From Gammaproteobacteria bacterium (GTDB taxonomy: Bacteria; Pseudomonadota; Gammaproteobacteria; Granulosicoccales; Granulosicoccaceae): a stretch of DNA of 64,000 nt. The translations under genes and the position numbers were made by a program. Below the pieces are notes generated by a model. That model was not told the DNA's origin. It was given only the letters and a program-made list of their open reading frames with translations, and ran no database searches. Numbering within the stretch: position 1 is the first letter of the stretch; every line of letters begins with the position of its first letter. Positions 35,580-44,422 of this stretch are shown here, piece after piece. The DNA is taken from contig PDPU01000002.1 in NCBI GenBank assembly GCA_002746645.1, positions 1 to 64,000 on the forward strand, written 5' to 3'.

Positions 35580-36833
35580 ATGAAACTGGTGTTCGATCAA
35601 TCCCGTGCGAAGAATCGGGAGAAAACCAGTCGCTTGCAGAAGCGTTTCGAGCGACTGAGTACCAGACTCGAACGATTGCGCATCGGCGATGCCGAGTTTC
35701 GAATCGAGTTCGACGCATTGTGCATTCGCTACCAGAAACGCATGCAGGCACATGACAGGTCGTTGCTCGAGCGCAATCGGGCCTTGTGCGAGAAGCTCAT
35801 CGTCTTTGCCAGCCGCAAGAGCCTCGCCATCTGGCACCGGGAGGAACTCGATGACTGGATACGCGAACTGCTACTGGGCAGAATCTGGCCTTATGACAAT
35901 GTTGCAGGTGAGCGATTGCGCAGCAGCTATGAGGATGTCGTTGCCGCGCGCATGGATGCCCTCAGGGAAGAGTTGATGCGCGAATATGACATTGACATCC
36001 CGGAAGATGGCGAATGGGGTGAGAGCGACTGGGTCCGTGGCGTCGGACCTCGGCATGCCGGTGCGGACACGGACACGGACACGGACACGGATGATGAAGC
36101 GCCGCGGGGCCATCAGGAGGAACCATACGATTTCGGCGGAACCGCCGATGAAGCGGCAGGGCCGGACTCGGCGGGTCATGCAAGCGACGGGGCCGACAGT
36201 GAACAGCCCCGCACGGGCAGGCGCCGGGGTACCCGCTGGTGGGGTGGCAACAATCCGGGTGAGGCGGTGCGTTCCCTGATGGACGGCAAGTGGCTCCGGA
36301 GTCTCTTTCGGCGTGCCGCTCAGGAGCTTCATCCCGATCGTGAGCTGGACGAATCGCTTCGCAAGGAGAAGGAGGCGGCAATGCAGGCCTTGCTTGCCGC
36401 CCGCAGGGACGGGGACGTGCTGACGATTCTCTCCCTGTATTCGCACTGGGTGGACAGCAGTGACATGGCACTTGCCGAGGAGGACCTGAGCGCCCTGTGT
36501 GATGCAATGGAGGATGAAATCGCGCAGGTTGCAGGAAAGCGGGCCAGCCATGCCTTCGGTGACGGCGATCGCATGACGGTTTATACAAGCCTGTACGCTG
36601 ACAGTGCGGCGGGACGGCGGCGTCGCTGGCGTGAGTTCGAGAAGGAACTCGATCGGGAGGCCGCCGAACTGGACGATCTGTTGCCGAGGCTTCGTAATCT
36701 CAAGGTGCTGAAATCGGAACTGGAGAAGCGCGTCGAAGTTGATGATCGGGTGCTGGCGGAAATGGCGTCATACGTCGATGACTACCGTGCTGACGACGCA
36801 TCCGATGTCGGCGTTCAGCACCCTCGCAGGTAG
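35580..36833 (+). CDS. coiled-coil protein with a degenerate J-domain
   Basis: A 417-residue soluble protein. Residues 1-130 are highly charged and likely helical coiled coil. Residues about 160-225 are acidic and low in complexity, starting with an Asp-Thr run encoded by a GGACAC hexamer repeat at 36064-36090. Residues about 230-290 look like a J-domain, with the HPD tripeptide at 251-253 in AAQELHPDREL followed by a helix (KEKEAAMQALLAARRDGDVLTILSLY). The C-terminal 80 residues are charged helix. J-domains recruit Hsp70 (DnaK); here the rest of the protein would choose the client. The family is otherwise unrecognised and the gene stands alone. Confidence 0.6.
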   Translation: MKLVFDQSRAKNREKTSRLQKRFERLSTRLERLRIGDAEFRIEFDALCIRYQKRMQAHDRSLLERNRALCEKLIVFASRKSLAIWHREELDDWIRELLLGRIWPYDNVAGERLRSSYEDVVAARMDALREELMREYDIDIPEDGEWGESDWVRGVGPRHAGADTDTDTDTDDEAPRGHQEEPYDFGGTADEAAGPDSAGHASDGADSEQPRTGRRRGTRWWGGNNPGEAVRSLMDGKWLRSLFRRAAQELHPDRELDESLRKEKEAAMQALLAARRDGDVLTILSLYSHWVDSSDMALAEEDLSALCDAMEDEIAQVAGKRASHAFGDGDRMTVYTSLYADSAAGRRRRWREFEKELDREAAELDDLLPRLRNLKVLKSELEKRVEVDDRVLAEMASYVDDYRADDASDVGVQHPRR

Positions 36834-37110
36834 TATTTTTCGAGAGACGGAGCGGCCATTTCTCGCCGGCTGACGGGGCTGTCGACAATGATCATGAGCC
36901 TGTTCATCCAGCAGTTCCAGTTGTATCGGGCCGGGAACCATTCACCCTTGAAATCCCCTCCGGAGTGCGATGCCGGAGCGAACGCCGGGCATCGCTCGGC
37001 CGACGACGCCACGGCGCAGGAGCAGGTGCTGGGTGACGACGTACACCCCTGCACCATGACCGAAAACTGAAATCCACTATACATTCATCAACGATACCGG
37101 GAAGGAGCTC

Positions 37111-37485
37111 GTGCTGTTCGGTCACGAGGAAGGGGAGGAAGAGCGCGTACTTTTGAGCTCGGAATACGAGGACGAGCAAGGCCTGCTACGGCTGTTTCGC
37201 GGCAAGACCGACGCTCGGGGAGTTACTTTTGTTGCCCCTGTTCACATCCCCGGTTTGAACGTCGCAAGTGGCGCATCGGTCAGTCATCTGGGTGTTCGCA
37301 AGGTTCCGGTCAGCGTGGACTACGACTACAGAGATACTGTCGTGGAGAATCCGTCCGTCATCGAATTCTGTCTCGGATACGGTGTGAAGGACGAAGTGAC
37401 ACCAGTGCCAACCGATCCGGACATGTACGATCTGAATGTACTCCTCGAAGAACAGGTGCGTGAATGCGTCATGCTGTCGCCGTGA
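37111..37485 (+). CDS. hypothetical protein, start unclear
   Basis: The 124 residues from a GTG at 37111 are acidic and non-repetitive (FRGKTDARGVTFVAPVHIPG, ENPSVIEFCLGYG). The frame is open back to 37060 and the upstream residues (TEIHYTFINDTGKELVLFGHEE) read like real protein, but contain no ATG. An ATG at 37056 is in another frame and meets TGA after four codons (MTEN). A one-base loss in the AAAA run near 37063 would join the two. I do not recognise the family. The 277 bases before it, after the J-domain-like gene, hold nothing identifiable. Confidence 0.45.
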   Translation: MLFGHEEGEEERVLLSSEYEDEQGLLRLFRGKTDARGVTFVAPVHIPGLNVASGASVSHLGVRKVPVSVDYDYRDTVVENPSVIEFCLGYGVKDEVTPVPTDPDMYDLNVLLEEQVRECVMLSP

Positions 37486-37690
37486 TACCCGAACAGGCAA
37501 GGGCTGCGCAATCAATGGTCATCAGTGCCGATCATCGCCGCCGTGTCACCTTTGGTAACGGATGACGTATCGGGTGTGAAGCAATTCACCGTGGAGGCTG
37601 GGTTACACTTTCGTCCCCGTCTACGTACCGTGCCGGCGTCGAGCTCCGGCACCTCCGACTACCCTGATTGCTGTCACCGACACCACTGAT

Positions 37691-40117
37691 ATGACCCGCT
37701 CGATTCCACCTGTCGCCTCTCTCCAGTCCCGCCTGTCCTCTTCCGTCGGCGCTGCCGATCATCAGATCGAAGCCGCCGTGGCGCTTCTCGACGAAGGCGC
37801 CACCGTGCCCTTCATCGCCCGTTACCGCAAGGAAGCCACGGGTGGGCTCAGCGACACGCAGCTTCGTAGCCTCGAAGAGCGTCTCGGCTACTTCCGTGAG
37901 CTGGATCAGCGACGCGAGAGCATCATCGCGGCGATCGACGAGCAGGGCAAGCTCGATCCTGCGCTGCACGCGAGGCTCAATGCCGCCGACACCAAGGCGG
38001 CACTCGAGGATCTCTACCTGCCGTACAGGAAGAAGCGCCGCACGAAGGGGCAGATGGCCATCGAGGCCGGGCTGGAGCCGCTGGCCGACAGCTTGTGGAA
38101 CGATGGCGGCGCCGAACCCGAAGCGCTGGCCAGCAAGTACATCGACGCCGAGAAAGGCTATGCCGACACCAAGGCCGTGCTCGAGGGCGCGCGCTACATT
38201 CTCATGGAACGTTTCGCCGAAGACGCCGTGCTGATCGGCCGGCTGCGCGAACTGCTGCAGAACGATGGTCATGTGGTCGCCCGCGTGATCTCCGGCAAGG
38301 AGGAGGAAGGCGCGCGCTTCCGCGATTACTTCGATCACGCCGAGTCCCTGAAGCACATTCCGTCGCATCGTGCGCTTGCGCTGTTCCGGGCGCGCAAGGA
38401 AGGAGTGGTGAGTCTTGCCCTGCAGATGCCCGAGGGTGATGATCACGGCGACAGCGCCTGCGTCGACACCGTGGCACGCCATCTCGGCTTCAGGCGCAGT
38501 GGCGCACCGGCCGACGACTGGCGTGAACAGGTGGTGGCCTGGACCTGGAAGGTCAAGCTGTCGACGCATCTCGAAAGCGAACTCCTCTCCGAACTCAAGG
38601 CGCGTGCCGACGAAGCGGCCATCGGCGTGTTTGCGGCGAACCTCAAGGATCTCCTGCTGGCCGCGCCGGCAGGGCCGCGCGCGACGCTGGGCCTCGATCC
38701 GGGGTATCGCACGGGCGTCAAGGTCGTGGTCGTCGATGCCACGGGCAAGGTGCTCGAGCACACCGCGATCTTTCCGCATCAGCCGCAGAAGCAGTGGCGC
38801 GAGTCGCTCGTCACGCTTGCCGGGCTCTGCAACCGGCACGGCGTCGAACTCATCGCCATCGGCAACGGCACCGCGAGCCGCGAAACCGAGAAGCTCGCTG
38901 ACGAACTCTGCCGCGCGCTGCCGAAGCCTGCGCCGCAGAAAGTGGTGGTGTCGGAAGCGGGGGCATCGGTATATTCGGCGTCGGCGCAGGCCGAGTCGGA
39001 GTTTCCGAACCTCGACGTGACCGTGCGTGGTGCCATCTCGATCGCACGACGTCTGCAGGATCCGCTCGCCGAACTCGTGAAGATCGACCCGAAGGCAATC
39101 GGCGTCGGTCAGTACCAGCATGACGTCTCGCAACCTGCACTGGCACGCAGCCTCGATGCGACGGTCGAAGACTGCGTGAACGCCGTGGGCGTGAATCTCG
39201 ACACGGCGTCCGCTTCGCTCCTCAAGCGGGTGTCGGGTCTGAGCACGACACTGGCCGAGAACATCGTCAGCTATCGTGAAGAGAATGGCGCCTTCCCCTC
39301 GCGCGCGGCGCTCAGGAAGGTGCCACGCCTCGGGCCCAAGGCCTTCGAACAGGCGGCCGGCTTCCTGCGCATTCCGAACGGCCGGAATCCGCTTGACGCG
39401 TCGGGCGTGCACCCCGAAGCCTATCCAGTCGTCAAGGCCATCGAAGCGCACACCGGCAAGTCGGTGTCGGAGCTGATCGGCGACACGGCCACGCTGCGAT
39501 CGCTCGATGCCGCGCAATTCACCGGTGAGCAGTTCGGTCTGCCCACGGTCAGGGACATCATCGCCGAACTCGAGAAACCGGGTCGCGATCCACGACCGGA
39601 ATTTCGTACGGTAGCCTTTGCCGATGGTGTCGAGAAGGTGGCCGATGTCGTACCTGGTCAGGTGCTCGAGGGGCAGGTGACCAACGTGACCGACTTCGGC
39701 GCATTTGTCGATATCGGCGTGCACCAGGACGGGCTCGTGCATATCTCGGCGATGAGTCATCAGTTCGTGAAGGAACCGCGTGACGTGGTGCGCACGGGTG
39801 ACATCGTCAAGGTCAAGGTGATGTCGGTCGACGAGGCGCGCGGTCGCATCGGATTGTCGATGCGGCTTGACGATGAACCCGATGCCGATGGGCAGGGTGA
39901 ATCCTCGCGAGGCGGGCGACGCAACGGCACAGGTGGCGCACGCCGTTCCGAAGGCGTTTCCGGAAACCGCGGTCGTGGCAGCGGCGACCACCGGCAGGCC
40001 CGGCAGCGCGGACGCGATCACGGGCGCTCGCGGGGACGTGCGCCGGGGAACCCGCGGCAGACCGAAACACCATCGGCTTTTGCCGAGTCACTGAAGGCAG
40101 CGCTCGACCGGAAGTAG
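37691..40117 (+). CDS. tex: Tex-family RNA-binding transcription accessory protein
   Basis: An 808-residue protein with the Tex layout: N-terminal helical domain ([24 protein letters not shown]), a YqgF/RNase H-like domain ([23 protein letters not shown]), helix-hairpin-helix repeats ([27 protein letters not shown]), and an S1 RNA-binding domain at about 655-725 ([21 protein letters not shown]). A C-terminal Arg/Gly-rich tail of about 60 residues follows. It is somewhat longer than E. coli YhgF because of that tail. Tex binds nucleic acid and associates with the transcription machinery. Confidence 0.95.
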   Translation: MTRSIPPVASLQSRLSSSVGAADHQIEAAVALLDEGATVPFIARYRKEATGGLSDTQLRSLEERLGYFRELDQRRESIIAAIDEQGKLDPALHARLNAADTKAALEDLYLPYRKKRRTKGQMAIEAGLEPLADSLWNDGGAEPEALASKYIDAEKGYADTKAVLEGARYILMERFAEDAVLIGRLRELLQNDGHVVARVISGKEEEGARFRDYFDHAESLKHIPSHRALALFRARKEGVVSLALQMPEGDDHGDSACVDTVARHLGFRRSGAPADDWREQVVAWTWKVKLSTHLESELLSELKARADEAAIGVFAANLKDLLLAAPAGPRATLGLDPGYRTGVKVVVVDATGKVLEHTAIFPHQPQKQWRESLVTLAGLCNRHGVELIAIGNGTASRETEKLADELCRALPKPAPQKVVVSEAGASVYSASAQAESEFPNLDVTVRGAISIARRLQDPLAELVKIDPKAIGVGQYQHDVSQPALARSLDATVEDCVNAVGVNLDTASASLLKRVSGLSTTLAENIVSYREENGAFPSRAALRKVPRLGPKAFEQAAGFLRIPNGRNPLDASGVHPEAYPVVKAIEAHTGKSVSELIGDTATLRSLDAAQFTGEQFGLPTVRDIIAELEKPGRDPRPEFRTVAFADGVEKVADVVPGQVLEGQVTNVTDFGAFVDIGVHQDGLVHISAMSHQFVKEPRDVVRTGDIVKVKVMSVDEARGRIGLSMRLDDEPDADGQGESSRGGRRNGTGGARRSEGVSGNRGRGSGDHRQARQRGRDHGRSRGRAPGNPRQTETPSAFAESLKAALDRK

Positions 40118-40148
40118 CGCGCTTTCCCGATTGGATGCAGCGGGGCAC

Positions 40149-41819
40149 ATGGACCTTCTCACCACCAACGATACTCCGGGCGCGTACCCCGGTTCCTTCT
40201 ACGCTGCGACGGCGGAAACGCTGGCGCCCTTTCCTGCCGCGCAGGGCGAGCTTCGTTGCGATGTCTGCGTGATCGGTGCCGGCTTCATGGGGCTTTCCAC
40301 TGCCTGGCACCTTGCCGAACGCGGTTACGAGGTCATCCTGCTCGATGCACAGCGCGTCGGCTTCGGTGCCTCGGGTCGAAATGGCGGGCAGGTCAGCATG
40401 GGTCAGCGCGTGGAGCAGGATGGGCTGGAAACGATGGTGGGAAAGGCGCATGCGCGCGAGCTCTGGACCATCGGCGCGCAGGCCGTGGATCTCGTGCGCC
40501 ACCTCTGTGAACGCAGCGAAGTGCACACGAGCTTCGTGGAAGGCATCGTGCATGCGGTGCATCGTGCGCGTTATCACCCGGAGAACCATGAACACGTTGC
40601 GCATCTGCGTGAGCACTACGGACATGACCGCATCCGAGTGCTCGAACCCGACGAGTGCCGGGAGATCGTCAATTCACCGGCCTATCATGGCGGTACGCTG
40701 GACATGGCTTCGGGTCACGTCAATCCGCTGGAACTGGCCCTCGGGCTCGCGCGTCTTGCAGAAGCGGCGGGAGTGCGCATTCACGAGCGATCACGCGTCA
40801 TGAACATTGCGCGTGGCAACCCGGCAACCGTGAAGACCGACAATGCCACGATCAGGGCAGGCCATGTGGTGCTCGGTTGCAACGGCTACCTCGGCACGCT
40901 CGAGCAGCACGTGGCGAGCCGTGTCATGCCCATCAACAACTTCATCGTTGCAACCGAAGCCCTGGGCGCCGAGCGGCAGGCAAGCATCATCCGGAACAAC
41001 TTCGCCGTTGCCGACAGCAAGTTCGTCGTCAACTATTTCCGCTTCTCGGAAGACCACCGCCTGCTCTTCGGCGGCACCGAGAGCTACGGCTACCGGTTCC
41101 CGAACGACATCGCTGCCAAGGTACGCAAGCCGCTGGCGGAAATCTTTCCGCAACTGGCCGATGTGCGTATCGACCATGCCTGGGGCGGCACGCTCGGCAT
41201 CACCATGAATCGCATGCCGCATTTCAAGCGCCTCGACGGCAACATCATGAGCCTCTCGGGCTTTTCGGGCTCGGGGGTGGCGCTTGCGACACTGGCCGGT
41301 CAGATCGCGGCCGAGACGATTGCCGGGCAGGCCGAGCGCTTCGACGTCATGGCAAGCGTGCCCACACGCAGCTTCCCGGGAGGGCCGCACTTTCGTTCGC
41401 CGTTGCTGGTGCTAGTTATTGTGCGCGTGTTCGAGTGCACTGCCAGAGCACTGCCAAGGCACTACCCGGGCTCTACCGGAGCATCGCCAGGGCACCATCA
41501 GAACACTGACAGGGCAACTACCAGAGCACCCCGCCGTCACCGTTCGCGGCAGTCACGAAAAAGGGCACGGCAAAGCTCTCCGTGGTTTTCGCTACCTGAC
41601 GGATTTCCCCATCTCCTCGTCGCCGCCGTAGTAGCCATTGACGGCATCACTGCCGGGCTCGGCTGCGAGATCCACGTCGATGCTGACCGTGGTGCCGTCG
41701 CTGGCCGTCAAGGCAAGTTCGCCGCGGAAGTGTTGGCTGCGGGTGCCGCTTTCCGTGGTGATGTAGCCGGCCGAAAGCGCTTCGCGCGTCTCGAGCGTGA
41801 TGTCCTGGTCAACCGGTGA
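40149..41819 (+). CDS. FAD-dependent amine oxidoreductase (PuuB/OrdL-like) with altered C-terminus
   Basis: The first 420 residues are a D-amino-acid-oxidase-type flavoprotein: GAGFMG at residues 43-48, GFGASGRNGGQVSMGQR, GGTLDMASGHVNPLELA and ending FPGGPHFRSPLLVL. This is the PuuB family, which oxidises gamma-glutamylputrescine or similar amines. Normal members stop about 15 residues later. Here the sequence runs into an 11-base tandem repeat (41439-41532), the usual stop is gone, and the frame stays open for some 135 unrelated residues antisense to the next gene. The core is probably intact; whether the tail is translated or harmful is unknown. ATG 40149 was preferred to a TTG at 40131. 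Confidence 0.8.
   Translation: MDLLTTNDTPGAYPGSFYAATAETLAPFPAAQGELRCDVCVIGAGFMGLSTAWHLAERGYEVILLDAQRVGFGASGRNGGQVSMGQRVEQDGLETMVGKAHARELWTIGAQAVDLVRHLCERSEVHTSFVEGIVHAVHRARYHPENHEHVAHLREHYGHDRIRVLEPDECREIVNSPAYHGGTLDMASGHVNPLELALGLARLAEAAGVRIHERSRVMNIARGNPATVKTDNATIRAGHVVLGCNGYLGTLEQHVASRVMPINNFIVATEALGAERQASIIRNNFAVADSKFVVNYFRFSEDHRLLFGGTESYGYRFPNDIAAKVRKPLAEIFPQLADVRIDHAWGGTLGITMNRMPHFKRLDGNIMSLSGFSGSGVALATLAGQIAAETIAGQAERFDVMASVPTRSFPGGPHFRSPLLVLVIVRVFECTARALPRHYPGSTGASPGHHQNTDRATTRAPRRHRSRQSRKRARQSSPWFSLPDGFPHLLVAAVVAIDGITAGLGCEIHVDADRGAVAGRQGKFAAEVLAAGAAFRGDVAGRKRFARLERDVLVNR
41439..41532. repeat. 11-bp-period tandem repeat at the oxidoreductase 3' end
   Basis: About eight imperfect copies of ACTGCCAGGGC (for example ACTGCCAGAGC, ACTGCCAAGGC, ATCGCCAGGGC, ACTGACAGGGC) run head to tail. 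The period is not a multiple of three, so it shifts frame within the reading frame it interrupts. Confidence 0.8.
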
Positions 41820-43412
41820 GGAAGCCCTGTAGCGGAAGGTCAGCGCGGTGCCGGCGGGATCGTGGAGCATGGTCTGTGGCTCATCGCGTGGTTGCACGTG
41901 TGCTTCGCCGAGGGTTGCCTGATCGATACGGTAGACACCCTCGACCTCGAACCAGTCGAGCATCGCCTTGCGCTCGGTTTCGAAAACGCCCTGGTCCGAA
42001 AGGTTCTGCTCCAGTACCGAGAGTGTGCCGTTGGCGCGGACAGTCGGATCGATGCCGTTGTCGTATTGCCAGTTCTCGAATTCGTGGAGTTCAACCGTGC
42101 CTTCGAAGGATGTCGAGCTGATGTTGCGTTGGCCGAGACTGATGCGGCCGTTGACGGTTGTGCTGGTCGGGTGGTTTCGATTGGCGAGGCGGCAGTTGTC
42201 GAACTGCCAGTCGGCAATCGTCGTGTAGGTGCGAGAAGCGTAGATTTCCGAACGTTGGCGCGCTGTCATGCTGGCACTGCCGCCTTCGGTGCAGGCAATT
42301 TCCACGGGGTCGGCGATCGATTCGACATTGCAGTTCACGTTGACGCCGATCTGGCATCCCGGTGTGGATGGGTACACGGGTTCCACACCAAGGCGTTCGA
42401 TCAGTGACTGCCATTCGGCGGCATGTGTCGCGATGGTTTCGCCGCTGCGTAGCGCCATGAAGCGCGGCATCAGACGTGCGACGCGGTCGGGTGCGAGCTG
42501 AGCGCGCGCGGCGGGGAGCGAGGTGTCGGGTGGTCCGAGGTCGCTGTCGAGGCGGTAGATGGTGTCACCGACGGTAACCTGTGTGGCACCGTCGACGCGC
42601 TGCAGACGGTCGATGCGTTGGCCGGGATAGTCGTGCCAGGCAATGAGCGCTCCGTCGAAAGGGTTCAGTGCCGCGACGAAGCTGCCGTGGAAAGCCCAGT
42701 TGCCGGGATCCGTGGCGTCGCCCGGAACAAGATGCTCGTAGCGATTGCCGGCAACGACGACAAGACCGAAACCACCGTAGATCACCTGCAGTGATTCGCC
42801 ATCGAGGTTGATGCCCAGAGGCTCATCGGGTTTGATGCGACGACCCCAGGTGGGCAGGTCGACGAGTGTGGGCGATGTATTGGTGAACTGACCGCCGTTG
42901 GTGAAACACGAAATCTCGTGTTGCGAGTAGCCGAATACCGCGGAAACGTCGGCTACGATGCAGATGTCGTAAGCTTCACTGGCACCGGTCGCCACGATGC
43001 CTTCCACATGATTGCTTGCGTTGTCACCCGGCAGCGGGAACTGATAGCGTGTGGAGCCATCGGGCAGCACTGCGATGTAGTCGCGTGTCGTCGGACTGAA
43101 GCAGTAGACGACCCCCGCGCCATCCGTGGCGAGAAGGCAATCGTTGGGCAGAACCCTGCTCTGCTCGCTGGTCAGGATGACGGCGTGATCGCCATCGAAC
43201 GTGCCATTGCCGGTGTTGCCCACGCTGCCCGCACCTTCGGTGTTTTCATCGGGGATCGTTGAAGCAGCATTGCCTGTTCCGTTCGGCGCGTCGTCAGAAA
43301 CGGCGTCGCTGTCGTTGTTGCCCTTGCAGGCAGCTAGCGAGCATGCCAGCAGCGTAGCTGCCAGCAACCGCGATACCCTGGCAACAGACGTGTTCGGAAA
43401 ACGTATGCACAT
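41592..43412 (-). CDS. large secreted lipoprotein, function unknown
   Basis: A 606-residue protein with lipobox LAAC at residues 26-29, an AAGGAG ribosome site and an Asp/Asn/Gly-rich linker. The mature half includes VVYCFSPTTRDYIAVLPDG and similar short repeats that may form a beta-propeller-like unit. The second half has cysteines and strand-like polar stretches (ADWQFDNCRLANRN, RISLGQRNIS, ENWQYDNG). I do not recognise a family. Its 3' end overlaps the extended frame of the FAD oxidoreductase on the other strand by 228 bases. Confidence 0.7.
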   Translation of the reverse strand: MCIRFPNTSVARVSRLLAATLLACSLAACKGNNDSDAVSDDAPNGTGNAASTIPDENTEGAGSVGNTGNGTFDGDHAVILTSEQSRVLPNDCLLATDGAGVVYCFSPTTRDYIAVLPDGSTRYQFPLPGDNASNHVEGIVATGASEAYDICIVADVSAVFGYSQHEISCFTNGGQFTNTSPTLVDLPTWGRRIKPDEPLGINLDGESLQVIYGGFGLVVVAGNRYEHLVPGDATDPGNWAFHGSFVAALNPFDGALIAWHDYPGQRIDRLQRVDGATQVTVGDTIYRLDSDLGPPDTSLPAARAQLAPDRVARLMPRFMALRSGETIATHAAEWQSLIERLGVEPVYPSTPGCQIGVNVNCNVESIADPVEIACTEGGSASMTARQRSEIYASRTYTTIADWQFDNCRLANRNHPTSTTVNGRISLGQRNISSTSFEGTVELHEFENWQYDNGIDPTVRANGTLSVLEQNLSDQGVFETERKAMLDWFEVEGVYRIDQATLGEAHVQPRDEPQTMLHDPAGTALTFRYRASSPVDQDITLETREALSAGYITTESGTRSQHFRGELALTASDGTTVSIDVDLAAEPGSDAVNGYYGGDEEMGKSVR

Positions 43413-43510
43413 CGCGAAGCTCCTTCAACGGTCAGTCATTTCGACCATTCTAGCGGTGCCGATTGCTGGCAGGTGCGTTGGCGGAGTACCTGTTTTCGTG
43501 AACTATTTAC

Positions 43511-43552
43511 CTTCAGCCTTCAGCCTTCAGCCTTCAGCCTTCAGCTTTCAGC
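43511..43552. repeat. heptanucleotide tandem repeat at the cobU stop codon
   Basis: Five perfect copies of CTTCAGC (43511-43545) and one variant TTTCAGC (43546-43552). The repeat starts in the cobU stop codon and extends into the gap before the downstream lipoprotein gene. It could vary in copy number by slippage without changing CobU. Confidence 0.9.
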
Positions 43553-44069
43553 CCTTCAATACCATCGGCAGGCCGGCGGTGATGAACTCCACACGCGAGC
43601 AGATGGCGGCCATGCGCTGATTGAGCCGTCCATGTTCATCGCGAAACTGCCGGCCGAGCGGTGTCTCGGGTACGAGGCCCATGCCGACTTCGTTCGAGAC
43701 GAAGACCAGCGAACCCGTTGCCTCGCTCGTGGCGTCGAAGAGTTCGTCCATTGCTGATGTGATATCGACTTCCTGCAACATCAGGTTCGAGAGCCACAGG
43801 GTCAGGCAATCGATCAGGCAGACGGTGTCTTCATGGCATTCGGTGCGAATGATGTCGGCTAGGGCGGTTTGTGTCTCGATGGTTTCCCAGCGGTCGCCAC
43901 GATCCTCCTGGTGTTGCTCGATGCGCGCGGTCATTTCGTCGTCGAAGGCCTGTGCAGTGGCGATGAAGCAATGGCGTTTCGCTGCAATGGCCTCGGCGAT
44001 GGCGAGTGCGTGCGCACTCTTGCCAGAGCGTACGCCACCGAGGATGAGCTGAGTGTGGTTGTTCGACAT
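43548..44069 (-). CDS. cobU: adenosylcobinamide kinase / phosphate guanylyltransferase
   Basis: A 173-residue bifunctional enzyme of cobalamin assembly that phosphorylates adenosylcobinamide and then adds GMP. P-loop GGVRSGKS is at residues 11-18, followed by AIAAKRHCFIATAQAFDDEM with the guanylylation region, CLIDCLTLWLSNLML and VFVSNEVGMGLVPETPLGRQFRDEHGRLNQ. ATG 44069 gives the normal family N-terminus; a longer frame is unsupported. No other cobalamin gene is nearby, and I could not identify a B12 riboswitch upstream. Confidence 0.94.
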   Translation of the reverse strand: MSNNHTQLILGGVRSGKSAHALAIAEAIAAKRHCFIATAQAFDDEMTARIEQHQEDRGDRWETIETQTALADIIRTECHEDTVCLIDCLTLWLSNLMLQEVDITSAMDELFDATSEATGSLVFVSNEVGMGLVPETPLGRQFRDEHGRLNQRMAAICSRVEFITAGLPMVLKG

Positions 44070-44422
44070 TGTTATGACCCTCAGGAAGATGGGTGGGTGT
44101 GGCGAACCAGACGATGAGCGCGCGGGCAATGTGGCTGTTGCAGGCAAACCCCCGTTGTCATGAAAAGCTCGACGGTGTCGAGAATGAAGCTAACACAGGT
44201 TGAAAATCATTGTTTCCGTTGCTGTGGGAGTTGCACGGTCGTATCCGGTGCCGTGCAACAGTGTGGGGGTGTTCGGCCGCAGCGGTGTCCGTGATCTGTC
44301 AGGCTTCGGGTTCACTGGCAAGACATGGGCTTTGCGTTTGCGACACGGCCCGAGTCGTTTGCCGGTGGGCAGACGCGGCTTCACATCGACAGATGCAGTA
44401 ACTGCGTGAATGGTAGGTTCAA
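44070..44422. promoter_or_regulatory. 353-bp divergent cobU-cas3 region with a perfect inverted repeat
   Basis: No convincing gene. At 44230-44259 GTTGCACGG and CCGTGCAAC form a perfect 9-bp inverted repeat with a 12-base spacer. No run of T follows on either side, so an operator or structured leader is as likely as a terminator. The promoters of cobU and of cas3 must lie here but no clear -35/-10 pair was found. Confidence 0.4.

Noticed and set aside
36815..37084. A minus-strand frame of 89 residues containing GEWFPARYNWNCWMNRL
   Set aside because: The aromatic-rich stretch was tempting, but it overlaps the end of the J-domain-like gene antisense, has no ribosome site, and matches no family I recognise.
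44070..44260. A cobalamin riboswitch upstream of cobU
   Set aside because: No recognisable B12-box or paired helices were found on the minus strand; a covariance-model scan would decide.
44200..44409. A 69-residue plus-strand frame before cas3
   Set aside because: It has shadow-like Arg/Gly composition, contains the inverted repeat, and has no ribosome site or homology I recognise.
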